Of a stretch of DNA of 64,000 nucleotides, positions 9,182 through 19,191 are shown one piece after another; position 1 is the first letter of the stretch, and each line of letters opens with the position of its first letter. Origin of the DNA: Balneola sp. (GTDB lineage: Bacteria > Bacteroidota > Rhodothermia > Balneolales > Balneolaceae); assembly GCA_002696035.1 (NCBI GenBank), contig NZQV01000006.1:62001-126000 (forward strand). The letters are read 5' to 3'. The notes beneath the pieces were generated by a model. It searched no databases and was not told the DNA's origin. It was given only the letters and a program-made list of their open reading frames with translations. The translations under genes were made by a program, and so were the position numbers.

Positions 9182-10531
9182 ATGCGAGATTCTATGACAA
9201 TTACCCCTGATCAGGTTCGGTCTGTATTAAGTAAACATATGCTTACCGATGGCTATGAAATGGTACTGGATCTTGAGGAAAGTGAAGGCCCCTATTTATA
9301 CGATGCCAAATCAGGAAAACGATATCTCGACTTCTTTACTTTCTTTGCTTCCAATCCGCTGGGCATGAATCACCCCAAATTAGCTCAGGATGAAGACTTT
9401 GTACAGAAATTAGCCCGTGTGGCCATTAACAAACCATCAAACTCCGATATCTACACCAAGGATATGGCCGAGTTCATGGAGTCTTTTGATCGGGTTGGTA
9501 TCCCTGAATACATGCCCTACTCTTTCTTCATTTCGGGTGGAGCATTGGCTGTGGAGAATGCCATGAAAGTCGCCTTCGACTGGAAGGTGCAAAAGAACTT
9601 TGAGAAGGGATATCGCGAGGAAAAAGGACATAAGATCCTGCACTTTGAGAAGGCTTTTCACGGCAGATCCGGATATACCCTTTCCGTAACTAATACGGTT
9701 CCCAACAAAGTAAAATATTTTCCGAAATTTGACTGGCCGCGTGTGATCAGTCCTGCTATGACGTTCCCTGCTACCAAAGAGAATATCGCTGAGACGGTAT
9801 CACAAGAACATCTGGCTGTTGCTCAGGCTGAGCGGTACTTTGAAATTTATAAAGATGACATTGCCGGCATCCTCATCGAACCCATTCAGGGTGAAGGCGG
9901 TGATCGTCATTTTCGACTGGAATTTCACCAGGCATTGCGCGATCTGGCAGATAAACATGACGCCCTTCTTATTTATGATGAAGTACAAACCGGCGTGGGC
10001 ATGACCGGTAAATTCTGGGCACACGAACACTATGTAAAACCTGATATTCTGGCCTTCGGTAAAAAAGCACAGGTTTGTGGAATTTTGGCCACAACACGGG
10101 TTGATGATGTAGAAACAAACTGCTTCCATGTTTCCTCACGGATCAACTCTACCTGGGGTGGAAATTTAGTAGATATGGTTCGCTTTGGAAGGATTCTGGA
10201 TATCATAGAAGAGGAAAATCTGGTTGAAAACGCTGCCGAAGTTGGAAATTATCTTCAAACCCGACTGGAAACCTTGGCAGATGAGCACGAATATTTTACC
10301 AATCCAAGAGGCAAAGGACTGTTCTGTGCTATCGACCTTCCTGATACGCATTCCCGGGATGCAGTCATCAAAGAGTGTATACATAATGGATTGATGATCC
10401 TTTCCTGTGGTCCCAACACCGTGCGTTTCCGTCCACCACTTACCATCACCAACGAACAGATCGATGAAGGGCTGGACATCCTTGAAAAAGCCTATAAGAA
10501 ATGCCTGAGTGATTGCCCAGTTGCAAGCTAA
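9182..10531 (+). CDS. lat: L-lysine 6-aminotransferase
   Basis: PLP-dependent transfer of the epsilon-amino group of lysine to 2-oxoglutarate, giving 2-aminoadipate 6-semialdehyde (lysine breakdown, or a precursor for secondary products). The family is recognised from FFASNPLGMNHPK, HGRSGYTLSVTNT, EPIQGEGGDRHFR, YDEVQTGVGMTGKFWAHEH, and the PLP-lysine region FGKKAQVCG (K294 or K295), then SRINSTWGGNLVDMVR. The longest frame opens at TTG 9170, but the ATG at 9182 has GGAG six bases upstream and is chosen here (449 residues). It is not adjacent to any beta-lactam or ectoine genes; with the neighbouring rocD it suggests amino-acid use. Confidence 0.9.
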   Translation: MRDSMTITPDQVRSVLSKHMLTDGYEMVLDLEESEGPYLYDAKSGKRYLDFFTFFASNPLGMNHPKLAQDEDFVQKLARVAINKPSNSDIYTKDMAEFMESFDRVGIPEYMPYSFFISGGALAVENAMKVAFDWKVQKNFEKGYREEKGHKILHFEKAFHGRSGYTLSVTNTVPNKVKYFPKFDWPRVISPAMTFPATKENIAETVSQEHLAVAQAERYFEIYKDDIAGILIEPIQGEGGDRHFRLEFHQALRDLADKHDALLIYDEVQTGVGMTGKFWAHEHYVKPDILAFGKKAQVCGILATTRVDDVETNCFHVSSRINSTWGGNLVDMVRFGRILDIIEEENLVENAAEVGNYLQTRLETLADEHEYFTNPRGKGLFCAIDLPDTHSRDAVIKECIHNGLMILSCGPNTVRFRPPLTITNEQIDEGLDILEKAYKKCLSDCPVAS

Positions 10532-10543
10532 TGATAAGATTAA

Positions 10544-10667
10544 ATATCTGCGAAACTCGGCGTTTCATTTGCGCCAATCTGCGAGATTATTTCTCGTATT
10601 GAAAATCTAAGTAGTTTAAAGTCTACTTTTTATTCTCGCAGATTTTCGCTGAGTTTCGCAGAAATAT
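10544..10667. repeat. Long imperfect inverted repeat (CTGCGAAACTC family)
   Basis: Left arm ATATCTGCGAAACTC (10544-10558) and right arm GAGTTTCGCAGAAATAT (10651-10667), with a second inner pair around CTGCGAGA/TCTCGCAG. It fills the gap between convergent lat and the SDR gene, so it may act as a two-way transcript end. Confidence 0.7.
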
Positions 10668-10684
10668 CAGATACAAAGTATATT

Positions 10685-11404
10685 TTAAACCAACTGATGG
10701 CTTTCAGGCTGAATAGCCATCTCATTCAAAACAGATCCTGAAGGCTGGTTTACGGCATAGAACACCGCATCGGCCACTTCTTCGGTGGAAAGCATCATCT
10801 CTTTTTTGACCTTCATATTTACGCGGTCATCATCCCAGAATTGGGTATCTACTCCACCTAAATAAAGCAGTGAGAACTTGGTCTTTCCTCTTCTCTGTTC
10901 TTCGATCAGTGCTTTCGTGAATCCCTGAATGGCAAATTTGGAAGCTGCATACACAGATGCATTTTTCATCACAAACTTCCCCATGGTACCGGGAAACATG
11001 ACTACCGAAGTCGGTGCATCTTCTTTCATGTGCTTCATCACCGTTTGGGTGACAAGGAATGTTCCGTACACATTTACATCGATGACCTCTTTGGCGTCGG
11101 CAGGATCTATATCCATGAAAGGCTGAATAATTCCCTGCCCAAATGCATTGATGAGCACGTCGATCTTCCCAAGCTGATTCTCGATCTCCGAAGCCATTCT
11201 CTCTACAGCCTGTGGATTCGTGGCATCAGTTTCGATAGCAAAGGCTTCTCCACCGGCATCGTTGATCTCTTTAGCTACTTCCTCAGCTTTGGCTTTATTG
11301 CGGGCAGCTAAAACTACTTTTGCACCTTCTTTACCGAATCGTTTCGCAGTCGCAGATCCAATTCCACCCGAACCTCCGACGATAAGTATAATTTTGTCTT
11401 CCAT
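10685..11404 (-). CDS. SDR-family NAD(P)-dependent oxidoreductase
   Basis: A classical short-chain dehydrogenase of 239 residues. The Rossmann glycine motif is GGSGGIGSATAKRFG near residue 9, the NAG-like turn is NAFGQG, and the catalytic Tyr-x-x-x-Lys is YAASK; the family Ser is in VVMFPGTMGKF, where a Ser is not obvious and a Thr may take its place. Substrate is unknown. It stands alone between inverted repeats, convergent to lat. Confidence 0.85.
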   Translation of the reverse strand: MEDKIILIVGGSGGIGSATAKRFGKEGAKVVLAARNKAKAEEVAKEINDAGGEAFAIETDATNPQAVERMASEIENQLGKIDVLINAFGQGIIQPFMDIDPADAKEVIDVNVYGTFLVTQTVMKHMKEDAPTSVVMFPGTMGKFVMKNASVYAASKFAIQGFTKALIEEQRRGKTKFSLLYLGGVDTQFWDDDRVNMKVKKEMMLSTEEVADAVFYAVNQPSGSVLNEMAIQPESHQLV

Positions 11405-11554
11405 GATGTGATTTTTCTTGATGATTAGTCACACCATAAAAGCTTGGTAAGAAAATTTTCGTTCCGAATATCTCCTAATCCATAAAATTAGTCATCTGGG
11501 ATTTTTTAGGTATCCAAAGCATACGATCCTAAGTCACCGCTCAATATAATTCTA

Positions 11555-11609
11555 TGTCCCTTTGCAGGGACAGGAAGAGTAGCTTAAGCTACTACTTCCA
11601 GGGAGGAGC
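11555..11609. repeat. Dispersed GTCCCT hairpin repeat, copy 1
   Basis: TGTCCCTTTGCAGGGACA forms one hairpin, AGTAGCTTAAGCTACT a second, then CTTCCAGGGAGGA. The same architecture occurs at 14148-14200, 25240-25291 and, inverted and more diverged, at 14031-14086. Confidence 0.75.
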
Positions 11610-11622
11610 GTCAGTTATCAAT

Positions 11623-13869
11623 TTAGCTTACTTTCTCAGTCATAGCCTTTGGAATCACGCTCTCATAGATCTCTTCAGATTCAGACACATTCAATGAGAT
11701 CAGCTCTTTGATATCCAGGTTATCTCCTTTCACAACTCCCAGTTGATACATCGGAACACCCGCTTCTTCAAAGTGATGTTTCACCGTCTCAAGTTCAGGT
11801 GCAGAAATCGTGATAACCACTCCGGATTGCGCTTCACTGAACAACACCTCGTGTGTTGAACCGGATAGCGTCTCTACTGAAACTTCTGCACCTTTTCTGC
11901 CAAAGATGGCCATTTCAGCAAGGGTTGTAGCAAGTCCACCATCCGAAATATCATGAGCAGCTGTGACCAATCCGGTTTGAATGGCGGTAAGAAGTGCTGT
12001 CTGCAATTTCACTTCAAAATTGAGATCCAGCTCAGGAGCATCTCCTGTTGTAAGATCATGGATCACTTTCAAATATTCGCTTCCGCCCAATCCCTTTCTT
12101 TCAGCGCCAATATATAGCACAATATCACCTTCATCCTTGAAAGCCGGAGTCGTTACATGTTTCTCTACATCTTCCATCACACCTAACATTCCTATAATTG
12201 GTGATGGAAAGATCGCACTATTCGGATTTTCGTTGTAGAAACTCACATTCCCACCGGTCACAGGTGTATTCAATGCTCGGCAAGCGTCACTCATTCCGCC
12301 TAAAGCTTCTTTGAACGTCCAGTATACTTCCGGCTTATAGGGATTTCCAAAATTCAGGCAGTTGGTGATAGCCATTGGTTTCGCTCCGGAACAAACTACA
12401 TTTCGGGCAGACTCAGCCACGGCAATCTGCCCACCTTTACGAGGATTCAAGTACACATAACGGCCATTGCAATCTGTCTTGGCAACCAATCCCTTTTTGG
12501 TTCCCTTGATGCGGATCACACCGGAATCAGATGCGCCGGGAGGCGTTACCGTGTTTGTCCGAACCGTGGTATCGTATTGCTCATGAACCCATTTTTTTGA
12601 TGCAATGTTAGGTGACCCAAGTAATTTCTTAAGCGTGTCATTGTGATCTTCGGGATGATCTATGGAATTCGTATCAAAATTTTGAACTTCATCAAGGTAC
12701 GCCGGCTTTTTAGTTTCGCGGATGTATTGAGGAGCTCCGCCACCCAACACCAGATGTTCAGCAGGAATCTCAGCTTTGATCTCGCCGTCTTTCCAATAGG
12801 TAACTTTATCGCCTTCCACCACCTCTCCGATCACAACACCATGCAGATCCCATTTCTCATAAACATCAATGATCTCCTGCTCACGACCTTTTTCCGCCAC
12901 GATCAACATGCGTTCCTGACTTTCGGAGAGCAGCAATTCATAAGCGGTCATCCCATCCTCCCGCGCCGGCACTTTATCGAGATCCACTTTCATTCCCTGT
13001 CCGCCTTTGGCTGTCATTTCAGAGGATGAACACGCAATACCGGCCGCGCCCATATCCTGCATTCCAACTACCGCACCGGTTTGCAGCACTTCGAGGCTGG
13101 CTTCCAGTAATAATTTCTCTGTAAAGGGATCGCCTACCTGCACGCTTGGTCGTTTGGCTTCACTTTCTTCACTGATCTCTTCGGAAGCAAAAGTAGCTCC
13201 ATGAATTCCATCACGACCTGTACTCGCTCCCACGATGATCACCGGATTTCCAATTCCTTCAGCGATGGCGGAAGCCGTTTCGCCTTCTTTCACCAATCCA
13301 ATACTCATAGCATTTACCAGTGGATTGCCTTCGTAGCTTTCATCAAAAACCACTTCTCCAGCGATCACGGGAACACCGAATGAATTTCCATAGTCACCTA
13401 TTCCACGAACCACACCATCAAGCAGATACCGAACGCGGGGATTTTCCATAGAACCAAATCGCAGTGAATTCAGGCTGGCTACAGGTCGGGCTCCCATCGT
13501 AAAAATATCGCGGTGAATTCCACCAACTCCAGTTGCCGCGCCCTGATACGGCTCAATAGCAGATGGATGATTGTGACTTTCAATTTTGAAAGCGCAACCG
13601 AGACCATCACCCAGATCTACCAACCCAGCATTTTCTTCCCCAGCCCCCACCAGCAAATTCTCTCCTTCTGAAGGCAGTTTCTTGAGCTCCACAATGGAAT
13701 TCTTGTAAGAGCAGTGTTCACTCCACATCACCGAATACACGCCCAACTCCGTAAAGGTAGGAAACCGGCCGAGTCGGGTTTTGATCATTTCAAATTCTTC
13801 TTCGGTAAGACCGTGCTCTAAGGCAAGTCCAAGAGTAACTTCCGGATCTGGAGTAAGATTAGCTGACAT
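11623..13869 (-). CDS. purL: Phosphoribosylformylglycinamidine synthase subunit PurL
   Basis: Step four of de novo purine synthesis: ATP-dependent conversion of FGAR and glutamine-derived ammonia to FGAM. At 748 residues it is the small PurL type that needs separate PurS and PurQ, which are not in the window. Recognisable segments are [68 protein letters not shown], and in the second half [12 protein letters not shown] and [17 protein letters not shown]. It stands alone, between copies of the GTCCCT repeat. No purine riboswitch or PurR-like site was seen upstream. Confidence 0.97.
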   Translation of the reverse strand: MSANLTPDPEVTLGLALEHGLTEEEFEMIKTRLGRFPTFTELGVYSVMWSEHCSYKNSIVELKKLPSEGENLLVGAGEENAGLVDLGDGLGCAFKIESHNHPSAIEPYQGAATGVGGIHRDIFTMGARPVASLNSLRFGSMENPRVRYLLDGVVRGIGDYGNSFGVPVIAGEVVFDESYEGNPLVNAMSIGLVKEGETASAIAEGIGNPVIIVGASTGRDGIHGATFASEEISEESEAKRPSVQVGDPFTEKLLLEASLEVLQTGAVVGMQDMGAAGIACSSSEMTAKGGQGMKVDLDKVPAREDGMTAYELLLSESQERMLIVAEKGREQEIIDVYEKWDLHGVVIGEVVEGDKVTYWKDGEIKAEIPAEHLVLGGGAPQYIRETKKPAYLDEVQNFDTNSIDHPEDHNDTLKKLLGSPNIASKKWVHEQYDTTVRTNTVTPPGASDSGVIRIKGTKKGLVAKTDCNGRYVYLNPRKGGQIAVAESARNVVCSGAKPMAITNCLNFGNPYKPEVYWTFKEALGGMSDACRALNTPVTGGNVSFYNENPNSAIFPSPIIGMLGVMEDVEKHVTTPAFKDEGDIVLYIGAERKGLGGSEYLKVIHDLTTGDAPELDLNFEVKLQTALLTAIQTGLVTAAHDISDGGLATTLAEMAIFGRKGAEVSVETLSGSTHEVLFSEAQSGVVITISAPELETVKHHFEEAGVPMYQLGVVKGDNLDIKELISLNVSESEEIYESVIPKAMTEKVS

Positions 13870-14030
13870 GGATTTGTTTTGGGAATTGGGATTTATCCGG
13901 CTTTAAAAACCGGACGAATTAAGACGGAACAGAAGGTACGATTATTTGAGAAAAGGCTCTAATAGTTTACCAGGGAATTTGTTATTGGTGGAATGGTTAT
14001 TGGTAAATTGATGAGCTTGAGTCAAACTAC

Positions 14031-14086
14031 GGTCCTCTCTCTGGATTATAGCAAAGCTAAATCCGGTCTCTCTCCAAAGAGAGACC
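14031..14086. repeat. Dispersed GTCCCT hairpin repeat, inverted diverged copy
   Basis: GGTCCTCTCTCTGG followed by a small hairpin (TAGCAAAGCTA) and the perfect hairpin GGTCTCTC-TCCAAA-GAGAGACC (14065-14086). It is arranged as the reverse of the copy at 14148-14200. The rest of 13,870-14,262 holds no gene I can support. Confidence 0.55.
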
Positions 14087-14147
14087 GATCTTGCCAATTG
14101 GTACAATGTTGCCTTAAGCAGACTTTGTTCTCATAGCCAAGAACCTG

Positions 14148-14200
14148 TGTCCCTCCAGAGGGACAGGAAGAATGAGCTTGCTCATTGCTTCCAGGGAGGA
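14148..14200. repeat. Dispersed GTCCCT hairpin repeat, copy 2
   Basis: TGTCCCTCCAGAGGGACA hairpin, then ATGAGCTTGCTCAT hairpin, then CTTCCAGGGAGGA; same plan as 11555-11609. Confidence 0.75.
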
Positions 14201-14262
14201 CAGTACCGGAAAAAGGCAACAAAATTAATTCCAACAAAACGGCTCAGCGAGCCGATCTACAA

Positions 14263-15534
14263 TTATCCCTTAAACCGTTCGAAAACGGCCTTCTCCAATT
14301 CCTCTCGATGGTCAGGATGGGCAATTTCCACCAAAGCCTTAGCACGCTGACCTAAATTCTTGCCATACAAATTGGCAACTCCGTATTCCGTCACCACATA
14401 ATGAACATGGGCACGAGTCGTAACTACTCCCGCTCCCTGTTTCAGGTATGGCACGATCCGGCTTATTCCTTTTCGGGTGGTAGAAGGCAACGCAATGATC
14501 GGCTTACCTCCGGGTGATAAAGAAGCTCCGCGTATAAAATCCATCTGTCCACCCACTCCGGAATAGTGAAATGTTCCGATAGAATCAGCGCAAACCTGTC
14601 CCGTAAGATCCACTTCCACTGCACTGTTGATGGCCGTTACTTTCGGGTTTCTACGGATCACAGCCGTGTCATTGATGTAAGCGATATCCAGCATCGCAAC
14701 GGAGGGATTGTCATCAATAAAATCATAGGTTTTTCGGGACCCCATCACAAAACCGCTTACTACTTTTCCGGGGTGAATTTTCTTGTTCATACCGTTTATG
14801 ACACCACTTTCCACCAGCTCGATCACACCATCGGAAAACATCTCCGTATGAACTCCGAGATTTTTATGATTGGTGAGACTTTTCAGCACCGCATTGGGAA
14901 TAGCTCCGATTCCCATTTGCAGCGTGGCACCATCATCGATCAATTCAGCACAATTTTGTCCGATTTTAAGCTCGGCTTCGTCCGGTTCCGGCACAATTTG
15001 CTCCGGAAGGTCATCATTTACTTCTACCAGTGCATCGATCTTGCGAACATGAATCTGACCATCTCCATGAGTTCGAGGCATGTTGGGGTTAACCTGTGCG
15101 ATCACGTGCTTTGCAGTTTGTGCGGCTGCAACAGCAGCATCCACAGAAACACCAAGCGAACAATAGCCATGGTCATCTGGGGGAGATACATGAATAAGGG
15201 CAACATCCAGCGGAAGAATTCCATGCCGGAATAAGTTTGGGACTTCACTAAGAAAAACCGGTACATAATCACCACGTCCCTCATTTACGGCCTTTCTGAC
15301 ATTTGCTCCCACAAACAAAGCATTCACAAAAAAGCTGTCTTTGAATTCAGGGGCTGCATAAGGAGCCGGACCTTCGGTGTGCAAATGGATCACTTCCACT
15401 TCTTTCAGTTCTGCATGCCTATCCGTCATTGCCTGAATAAGTTGCACCGGTGTGGCCGAAATTCCGTGTACAAAAACCCGGTCGCCCGACTTGATCACCT
15501 TCACCGCTTCTGCTGCCGTCATATACTTACTCAT
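14263..15534 (-). CDS. Acetyl-CoA hydrolase/transferase family protein (4-hydroxybutyrate CoA-transferase-like)
   Basis: A family I CoA-transferase of about 423 residues. It resembles 4-hydroxybutyrate or butyryl-CoA:acetate CoA-transferases: GDRVFVHGISATP near the start, VSPPDDHGYCSLG, LQMGIGAIPNAV, and the active-site Glu in LGVHTEMFSDG that forms the glutamyl-CoA thioester. C-terminal GGKPIIALPST and VVTEYGVANLYGKNL are also typical. The longest frame begins at 15546, but the ATG at 15534 (MSKYMTAAEA) has GGAG six bases upstream. The acyl substrate cannot be decided from the sequence, and the gene stands alone. Confidence 0.87.
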   Translation of the reverse strand: MSKYMTAAEAVKVIKSGDRVFVHGISATPVQLIQAMTDRHAELKEVEVIHLHTEGPAPYAAPEFKDSFFVNALFVGANVRKAVNEGRGDYVPVFLSEVPNLFRHGILPLDVALIHVSPPDDHGYCSLGVSVDAAVAAAQTAKHVIAQVNPNMPRTHGDGQIHVRKIDALVEVNDDLPEQIVPEPDEAELKIGQNCAELIDDGATLQMGIGAIPNAVLKSLTNHKNLGVHTEMFSDGVIELVESGVINGMNKKIHPGKVVSGFVMGSRKTYDFIDDNPSVAMLDIAYINDTAVIRRNPKVTAINSAVEVDLTGQVCADSIGTFHYSGVGGQMDFIRGASLSPGGKPIIALPSTTRKGISRIVPYLKQGAGVVTTRAHVHYVVTEYGVANLYGKNLGQRAKALVEIAHPDHREELEKAVFERFKG

Positions 15535-15546
15535 AGTGTACTCCAT

Positions 15547-16025
15547 TTGGTTTTAACCGATAATAACGAAGCATTATGAATTTTTCTTTAAGAGGGGAAT
15601 GTGCTTTGTGAAAAATAATGGAATGGAACACGGATGACACAGATTTAGCGGGTTTCCACTGATTCTAATTAAACTTATTTCCGAGTGAATTTATCAATTA
15701 GGACTCAACATATTCACTAGAAAAAGATGCAGGAAAAAGCGGCTTTAAAAACATCTATGCGAGATTCATTCGTCTGACGAGCTGTAGTCGTCGGACGAAG
15801 GACGAGGCTTTTAAAATCAAGAATTCGTCCGACCACTGAAATAAAAATAACCGCTTGAAGCAACTATGACGCCCAAAAAACAAGTCTCACAGAGAAGCAA
15901 GAAGTGGTCCGAAGATTGCAAAGGTTATTACGTACCAATCGCTTTAGCTTCTCAAAATAAAAATCTGTCACAAACAGATATTTATTATTGAACTGCAAAA
16001 AAGTATCACGCTCCCATTGATACTT
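15547..16025. other. Gene-free region with several dyads
   Basis: This 500-base gap contains a CACGGATGACACAGATT element (15620-15645, shared with 59370), a TTCGTC dyad (TTCGTCTGACGA 15769-15780 with TCGTCGGACGAA 15788-15799, and a third half-copy near 15834), and the hairpin AAGTATCA / TGATACTT at 16001-16025. I see no coding frame or RNA gene in it. Confidence 0.55.
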
Positions 16026-16044
16026 TTCCTATTTCCCCGTAAAA

Positions 16045-16062
16045 TCTAATATCGATATTAGA
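16045..16062. promoter_or_regulatory. 18-bp perfect palindrome, candidate Rrf2 operator
   Basis: TCTAATATCGATATTAGA is a perfect inverted repeat 30 bases upstream of the Rrf2 start and directly before a possible -7 box (AATATTTG). Rrf2 proteins bind palindromes as dimers and often repress their own operon, so this is the best candidate operator for the regulator and the cbb3 genes behind it (inference). Confidence 0.55.
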
Positions 16063-16091
16063 ATTTCAATATTTGAATATAAGAACACCTA

Positions 16092-16556
16092 ATGAGGTTG
16101 ATCTCCCAGGGCGCTCAGTACGCCATCTCGGCTATTATTGCTATTTCTAAGCATGCGGAAGACGGGGCCGTTTCTGCTTCCTATTTATCAAAATCTCTGA
16201 ACTGTCCAACTGCTTATCTCTCTCAGGTATTGGCAAAACTGAAAGAACCCGGAATCCTGAAATCACAGCGTGGACTAAATGGCGGAGTATATCTGGCCAG
16301 GCCCGTAAGTGATATCACCATGATGGACGTGATCGCCGCTATCGACGGCACAGAGTTCTTCGACAAATGTTTTATGGGCATTGAAGGCTGCGGACATATC
16401 GAACCCTGCCCATTTCATGAATTTTGGTCTGTAGAGCGCAAAAAGATTGAAAAATGGCTCACCCAAACGACCTTCGAACAAGTAGATCAGAAAATGACCC
16501 AAACTTGGTTCGATCTTCGTTTGCAATTTTCAAGTAGTGTGCCTTCATTCAAATGA
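16092..16556 (+). CDS. Rrf2-family transcriptional regulator with three conserved cysteines
   Basis: A 154-residue winged-helix regulator. The N-terminal DNA-binding part (YAISAIIAISKH, SASYLSKSLNCPTAYLSQVLAKLKEPGILKS, RGLNGGVYLARP) is typical Rrf2. The Cys cluster KCFMGIEGCGHIEPCPFH (C-x6-C-x5-C) lies where IscR, NsrR and RsrR bind an iron-sulfur cluster, so it may sense oxygen, nitric oxide or iron-sulfur status. The stop overlaps the ccoI start (ATGA), making it the first gene of the cbb3 operon and the likely controller of this operon. Confidence 0.92.
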   Translation: MRLISQGAQYAISAIIAISKHAEDGAVSASYLSKSLNCPTAYLSQVLAKLKEPGILKSQRGLNGGVYLARPVSDITMMDVIAAIDGTEFFDKCFMGIEGCGHIEPCPFHEFWSVERKKIEKWLTQTTFEQVDQKMTQTWFDLRLQFSSSVPSFK

Positions 16557-19009
16557 TGAATTCCTCAGTAGTCATAACATCCGAGATCTGTTTCCATTGC
16601 GGTGAAGACTGCACTGAAGAAACGGTTCATTTCGATGACAAGGCTTTTTGTTGCCTGGGCTGTAAATCTGCCTATCAGATTCTGGAAGAAAGCGACCTTT
16701 GCGGCTACTATGATCTGGACGCCAACCCCGGCATAAATCTGAAGAATACCAAACACCGCGCCCGTTTCGATTATCTAGAAGATGAAGAAGTCATTACCCG
16801 AATTTCTGATTTCCATGATACCACCAGAATTTCTCTTACCCTGAATATTCCCAATATTCACTGCACTTCTTGTGTCTGGCTTTTGGAAAACCTTCAAAAA
16901 CTGGATTCCGGAGTTCTGCAAAGTGGAGTGAATTTCTTGAAGAAGGAATTGTCCCTGTTAATTGACACCGATAAAACTTCACTCCGGGATGTAGTGGAAC
17001 AATTGGTAACCATCGGGTATGAACCGGAAATTCGTCTCGAGAAACTGGATTCCAAAACCGAGAAATCTCATCAAAACCGCTCGCTCTGGCTGAAGATGGG
17101 CGTAGCGGGTTTCGCTTTCGGCAATATCATGCTGTTCAGTTTCCCGGATTATTTAGACACCACAGGCAGCGGTCTGGGTGGCAACTTCCATATTTTCTTT
17201 GGGGCATTGAATATCATTCTCGCACTGCCTGTTTTACTTTACAGCAGCAGCGATTATTTGAAGTCGGCTTTTGCGGCTTTGAGTCAGCGCGGGGTGAACC
17301 TGGATGTACCTATTTCTATCGGAATCGTAGCGCTGTTTTCGCGAAGCGTATACGAGATCGTCACCATGACCGGAACCGGCTACATGGATTCTTTCACGGG
17401 ACTCATTTTCTTTTTACTGATCGGGAAACTCGTTCAGCAAAAAACCTTCAACCGGCTTTCATTTGATCGCGATTATCGCTCCTACCTCCCTATTGCCGTA
17501 AATGTACTGAATGAAAACGGCGAAGAATATTCGGTTTCACTGGATAAGCTCCAACCTGATCAACAAATGCAGCTCCGCAACCACGAATTGGTTCCCTGTG
17601 ATTCTACTTTGCTTTCGGATGAAGCCTTCCTCGATTACAGTTTTATTACAGGAGAATCTGAGCCGGTCACGGTGAGAAATGGTGAAAGGGTTTTTGCTGG
17701 CGGGCGCCTGATCGGGAGTACGGCCTTAATGCGAACCGAGGAAAAAGTCGCCAACAGCTACCTCACCAAACTCTGGAATCACGAAGCTTTTCAGAATAAT
17801 GATAAGGAGCTGAAACTCACTACTTTTGCCGATAAGATCAGTCCATATTTCACAGTGGCAGTTTTGGGGATTGCTTTTTTCTCCGGACTATATTGGTTAC
17901 AAACGGCCGGAATGGAACCCGCTTTATCCGTTTTTACGGCCGTACTGATCATCGCCTGTCCGTGTGCACTTGCCCTTTCTACTCCATTTACCCTTGGTTC
18001 GGCACTCAATGTGCTATCGCTGAACGGACTTTTTGTAAAGAACCATTTATTGATCGAGAATCTCTCCAAAGCCACCTCTATTGTTTTTGACAAGACCGGC
18101 ACGCTTACCGAAAGTGAAGCTGCTGAAGTGGGCTTTTTTGGAGATGACCTTTCCTCCAATGAACAGATATGGGTGAAATCGGCCTGTAAGAATTCTATCC
18201 ATCCGTTAAGCCGAAAAGTGGCCACTTATTTGCAAAGCTCCTACCTGCATCAACCCAAAACCTATAAAGAAGTGCCCGGAAAAGGAATTCTTGCAGATGT
18301 AGATGGAGCGATTATCTGCCTCGGTTCAGAAACATTTTTATCCGATCAATCCGGGATAAAACCGGAGTTTATTCCTGAATCTCATTTCAGCGGTTCAACG
18401 GTACATCTTTCTGTAAACGGAGTTTATAAAGGATTTTTTGGCATAAAAGCGGGTGTAAGGAATGGAATCTCGGACTTGCTTCAATCCATTAAAGAGAAGT
18501 TCAGCCTCTACTTGTTATCCGGAGATAATGAGGCGCAAAGATCGGAATTCTCGAATTACTTTGGTGAAAACGGTTCCCTCCTCTTCAATCAAAAACCGGA
18601 AGAAAAGCTGGACTTTATTACTCAGCTTCAGGAAAGTGGAGAGCAAGTTATCATGGTGGGCGATGGGCTGAATGATGCCGGAGCGCTCAAGAAATCTGAT
18701 TTCGGTATTGCCCTGGCCGATGATGTCAGCTCTTTTGCCCCAGCCTGTGATGCCATCCTGGAAGGAAGTTCACTCCAGAAACTTCATGCTTTTATTGATT
18801 TCAGCAAGGCGTCTATGAAGATCATTATTGCAAGTTTTGTACTTTCGCTGCTGTATAACACCATCGGTTTAGGCTTTGCTATCACCGGGAACCTATCGCC
18901 GCTGGTGGCCGCCATTTTGATGCCACTGAGTTCCATCAGCGTGATGGTGTTCACCTTTGCAACCACACGATTTTTTGCACGCAAAGGAGGACTGGCGATA
19001 TGGAAGTGA
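16553..19009 (+). CDS. ccoI: Copper-translocating P-type ATPase CcoI (FixI type)
   Basis: A P1B-type ATPase of 818 residues that supplies copper for assembling the CuB centre of the cbb3 oxidase. The N-terminus has the FixI-specific Cys-rich region (CFHCGEDC, CCLGCKSAY), then a heavy-metal domain with IHCTSCVWLLENL (C104, C107). The transport motif is ACPCALALS (C469-P-C471), the phosphorylated Asp is D513 in DKTGT, and the hinge is MVGDGLNDAGALKKSD. ATG 16553 overlaps the regulator stop; a second ATG at 16556 is possible. Its 3' end overlaps ccoS by 10 bases. Confidence 0.95.
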   Translation: MMNSSVVITSEICFHCGEDCTEETVHFDDKAFCCLGCKSAYQILEESDLCGYYDLDANPGINLKNTKHRARFDYLEDEEVITRISDFHDTTRISLTLNIPNIHCTSCVWLLENLQKLDSGVLQSGVNFLKKELSLLIDTDKTSLRDVVEQLVTIGYEPEIRLEKLDSKTEKSHQNRSLWLKMGVAGFAFGNIMLFSFPDYLDTTGSGLGGNFHIFFGALNIILALPVLLYSSSDYLKSAFAALSQRGVNLDVPISIGIVALFSRSVYEIVTMTGTGYMDSFTGLIFFLLIGKLVQQKTFNRLSFDRDYRSYLPIAVNVLNENGEEYSVSLDKLQPDQQMQLRNHELVPCDSTLLSDEAFLDYSFITGESEPVTVRNGERVFAGGRLIGSTALMRTEEKVANSYLTKLWNHEAFQNNDKELKLTTFADKISPYFTVAVLGIAFFSGLYWLQTAGMEPALSVFTAVLIIACPCALALSTPFTLGSALNVLSLNGLFVKNHLLIENLSKATSIVFDKTGTLTESEAAEVGFFGDDLSSNEQIWVKSACKNSIHPLSRKVATYLQSSYLHQPKTYKEVPGKGILADVDGAIICLGSETFLSDQSGIKPEFIPESHFSGSTVHLSVNGVYKGFFGIKAGVRNGISDLLQSIKEKFSLYLLSGDNEAQRSEFSNYFGENGSLLFNQKPEEKLDFITQLQESGEQVIMVGDGLNDAGALKKSDFGIALADDVSSFAPACDAILEGSSLQKLHAFIDFSKASMKIIIASFVLSLLYNTIGLGFAITGNLSPLVAAILMPLSSISVMVFTFATTRFFARKGGLAIWK

Positions 19010-19191
19010 TCTACATGCTTATTGGCTTTAGTCTGCTTGTGGCCCTCATTTTCCTTGGCCTTTTTTTCTGGGCGGTGAGATCCGGTCAATTCGACGACCA
19101 ACACACTCCCTCTATGCGCGTGCTGTTCGACAGTAAAAAAACTTCATCAAAAAAAGAATCAACCAATAACCAAAAACATCGGGATGAATAA
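19000..19191 (+). CDS. ccoS: cbb3 oxidase assembly protein CcoS
   Basis: A 63-residue single-span membrane protein (MEVIYMLIGFSLLVALIFLG) with the family segment FFWAVRSGQFDD. CcoS is needed to insert haem b and CuB into CcoN in proteobacteria. It overlaps the end of ccoI and abuts the next start (TAA then ATG), so translation is likely coupled. Confidence 0.93.
   Translation: MEVIYMLIGFSLLVALIFLGLFFWAVRSGQFDDQHTPSMRVLFDSKKTSSKKESTNNQKHRDE

Noticed and set aside
14566-15234. 222-codon antisense frame inside the CoA-transferase gene
   Set aside because: The other strand carries a complete enzyme; the antisense product shows only His-rich shadow sequence.
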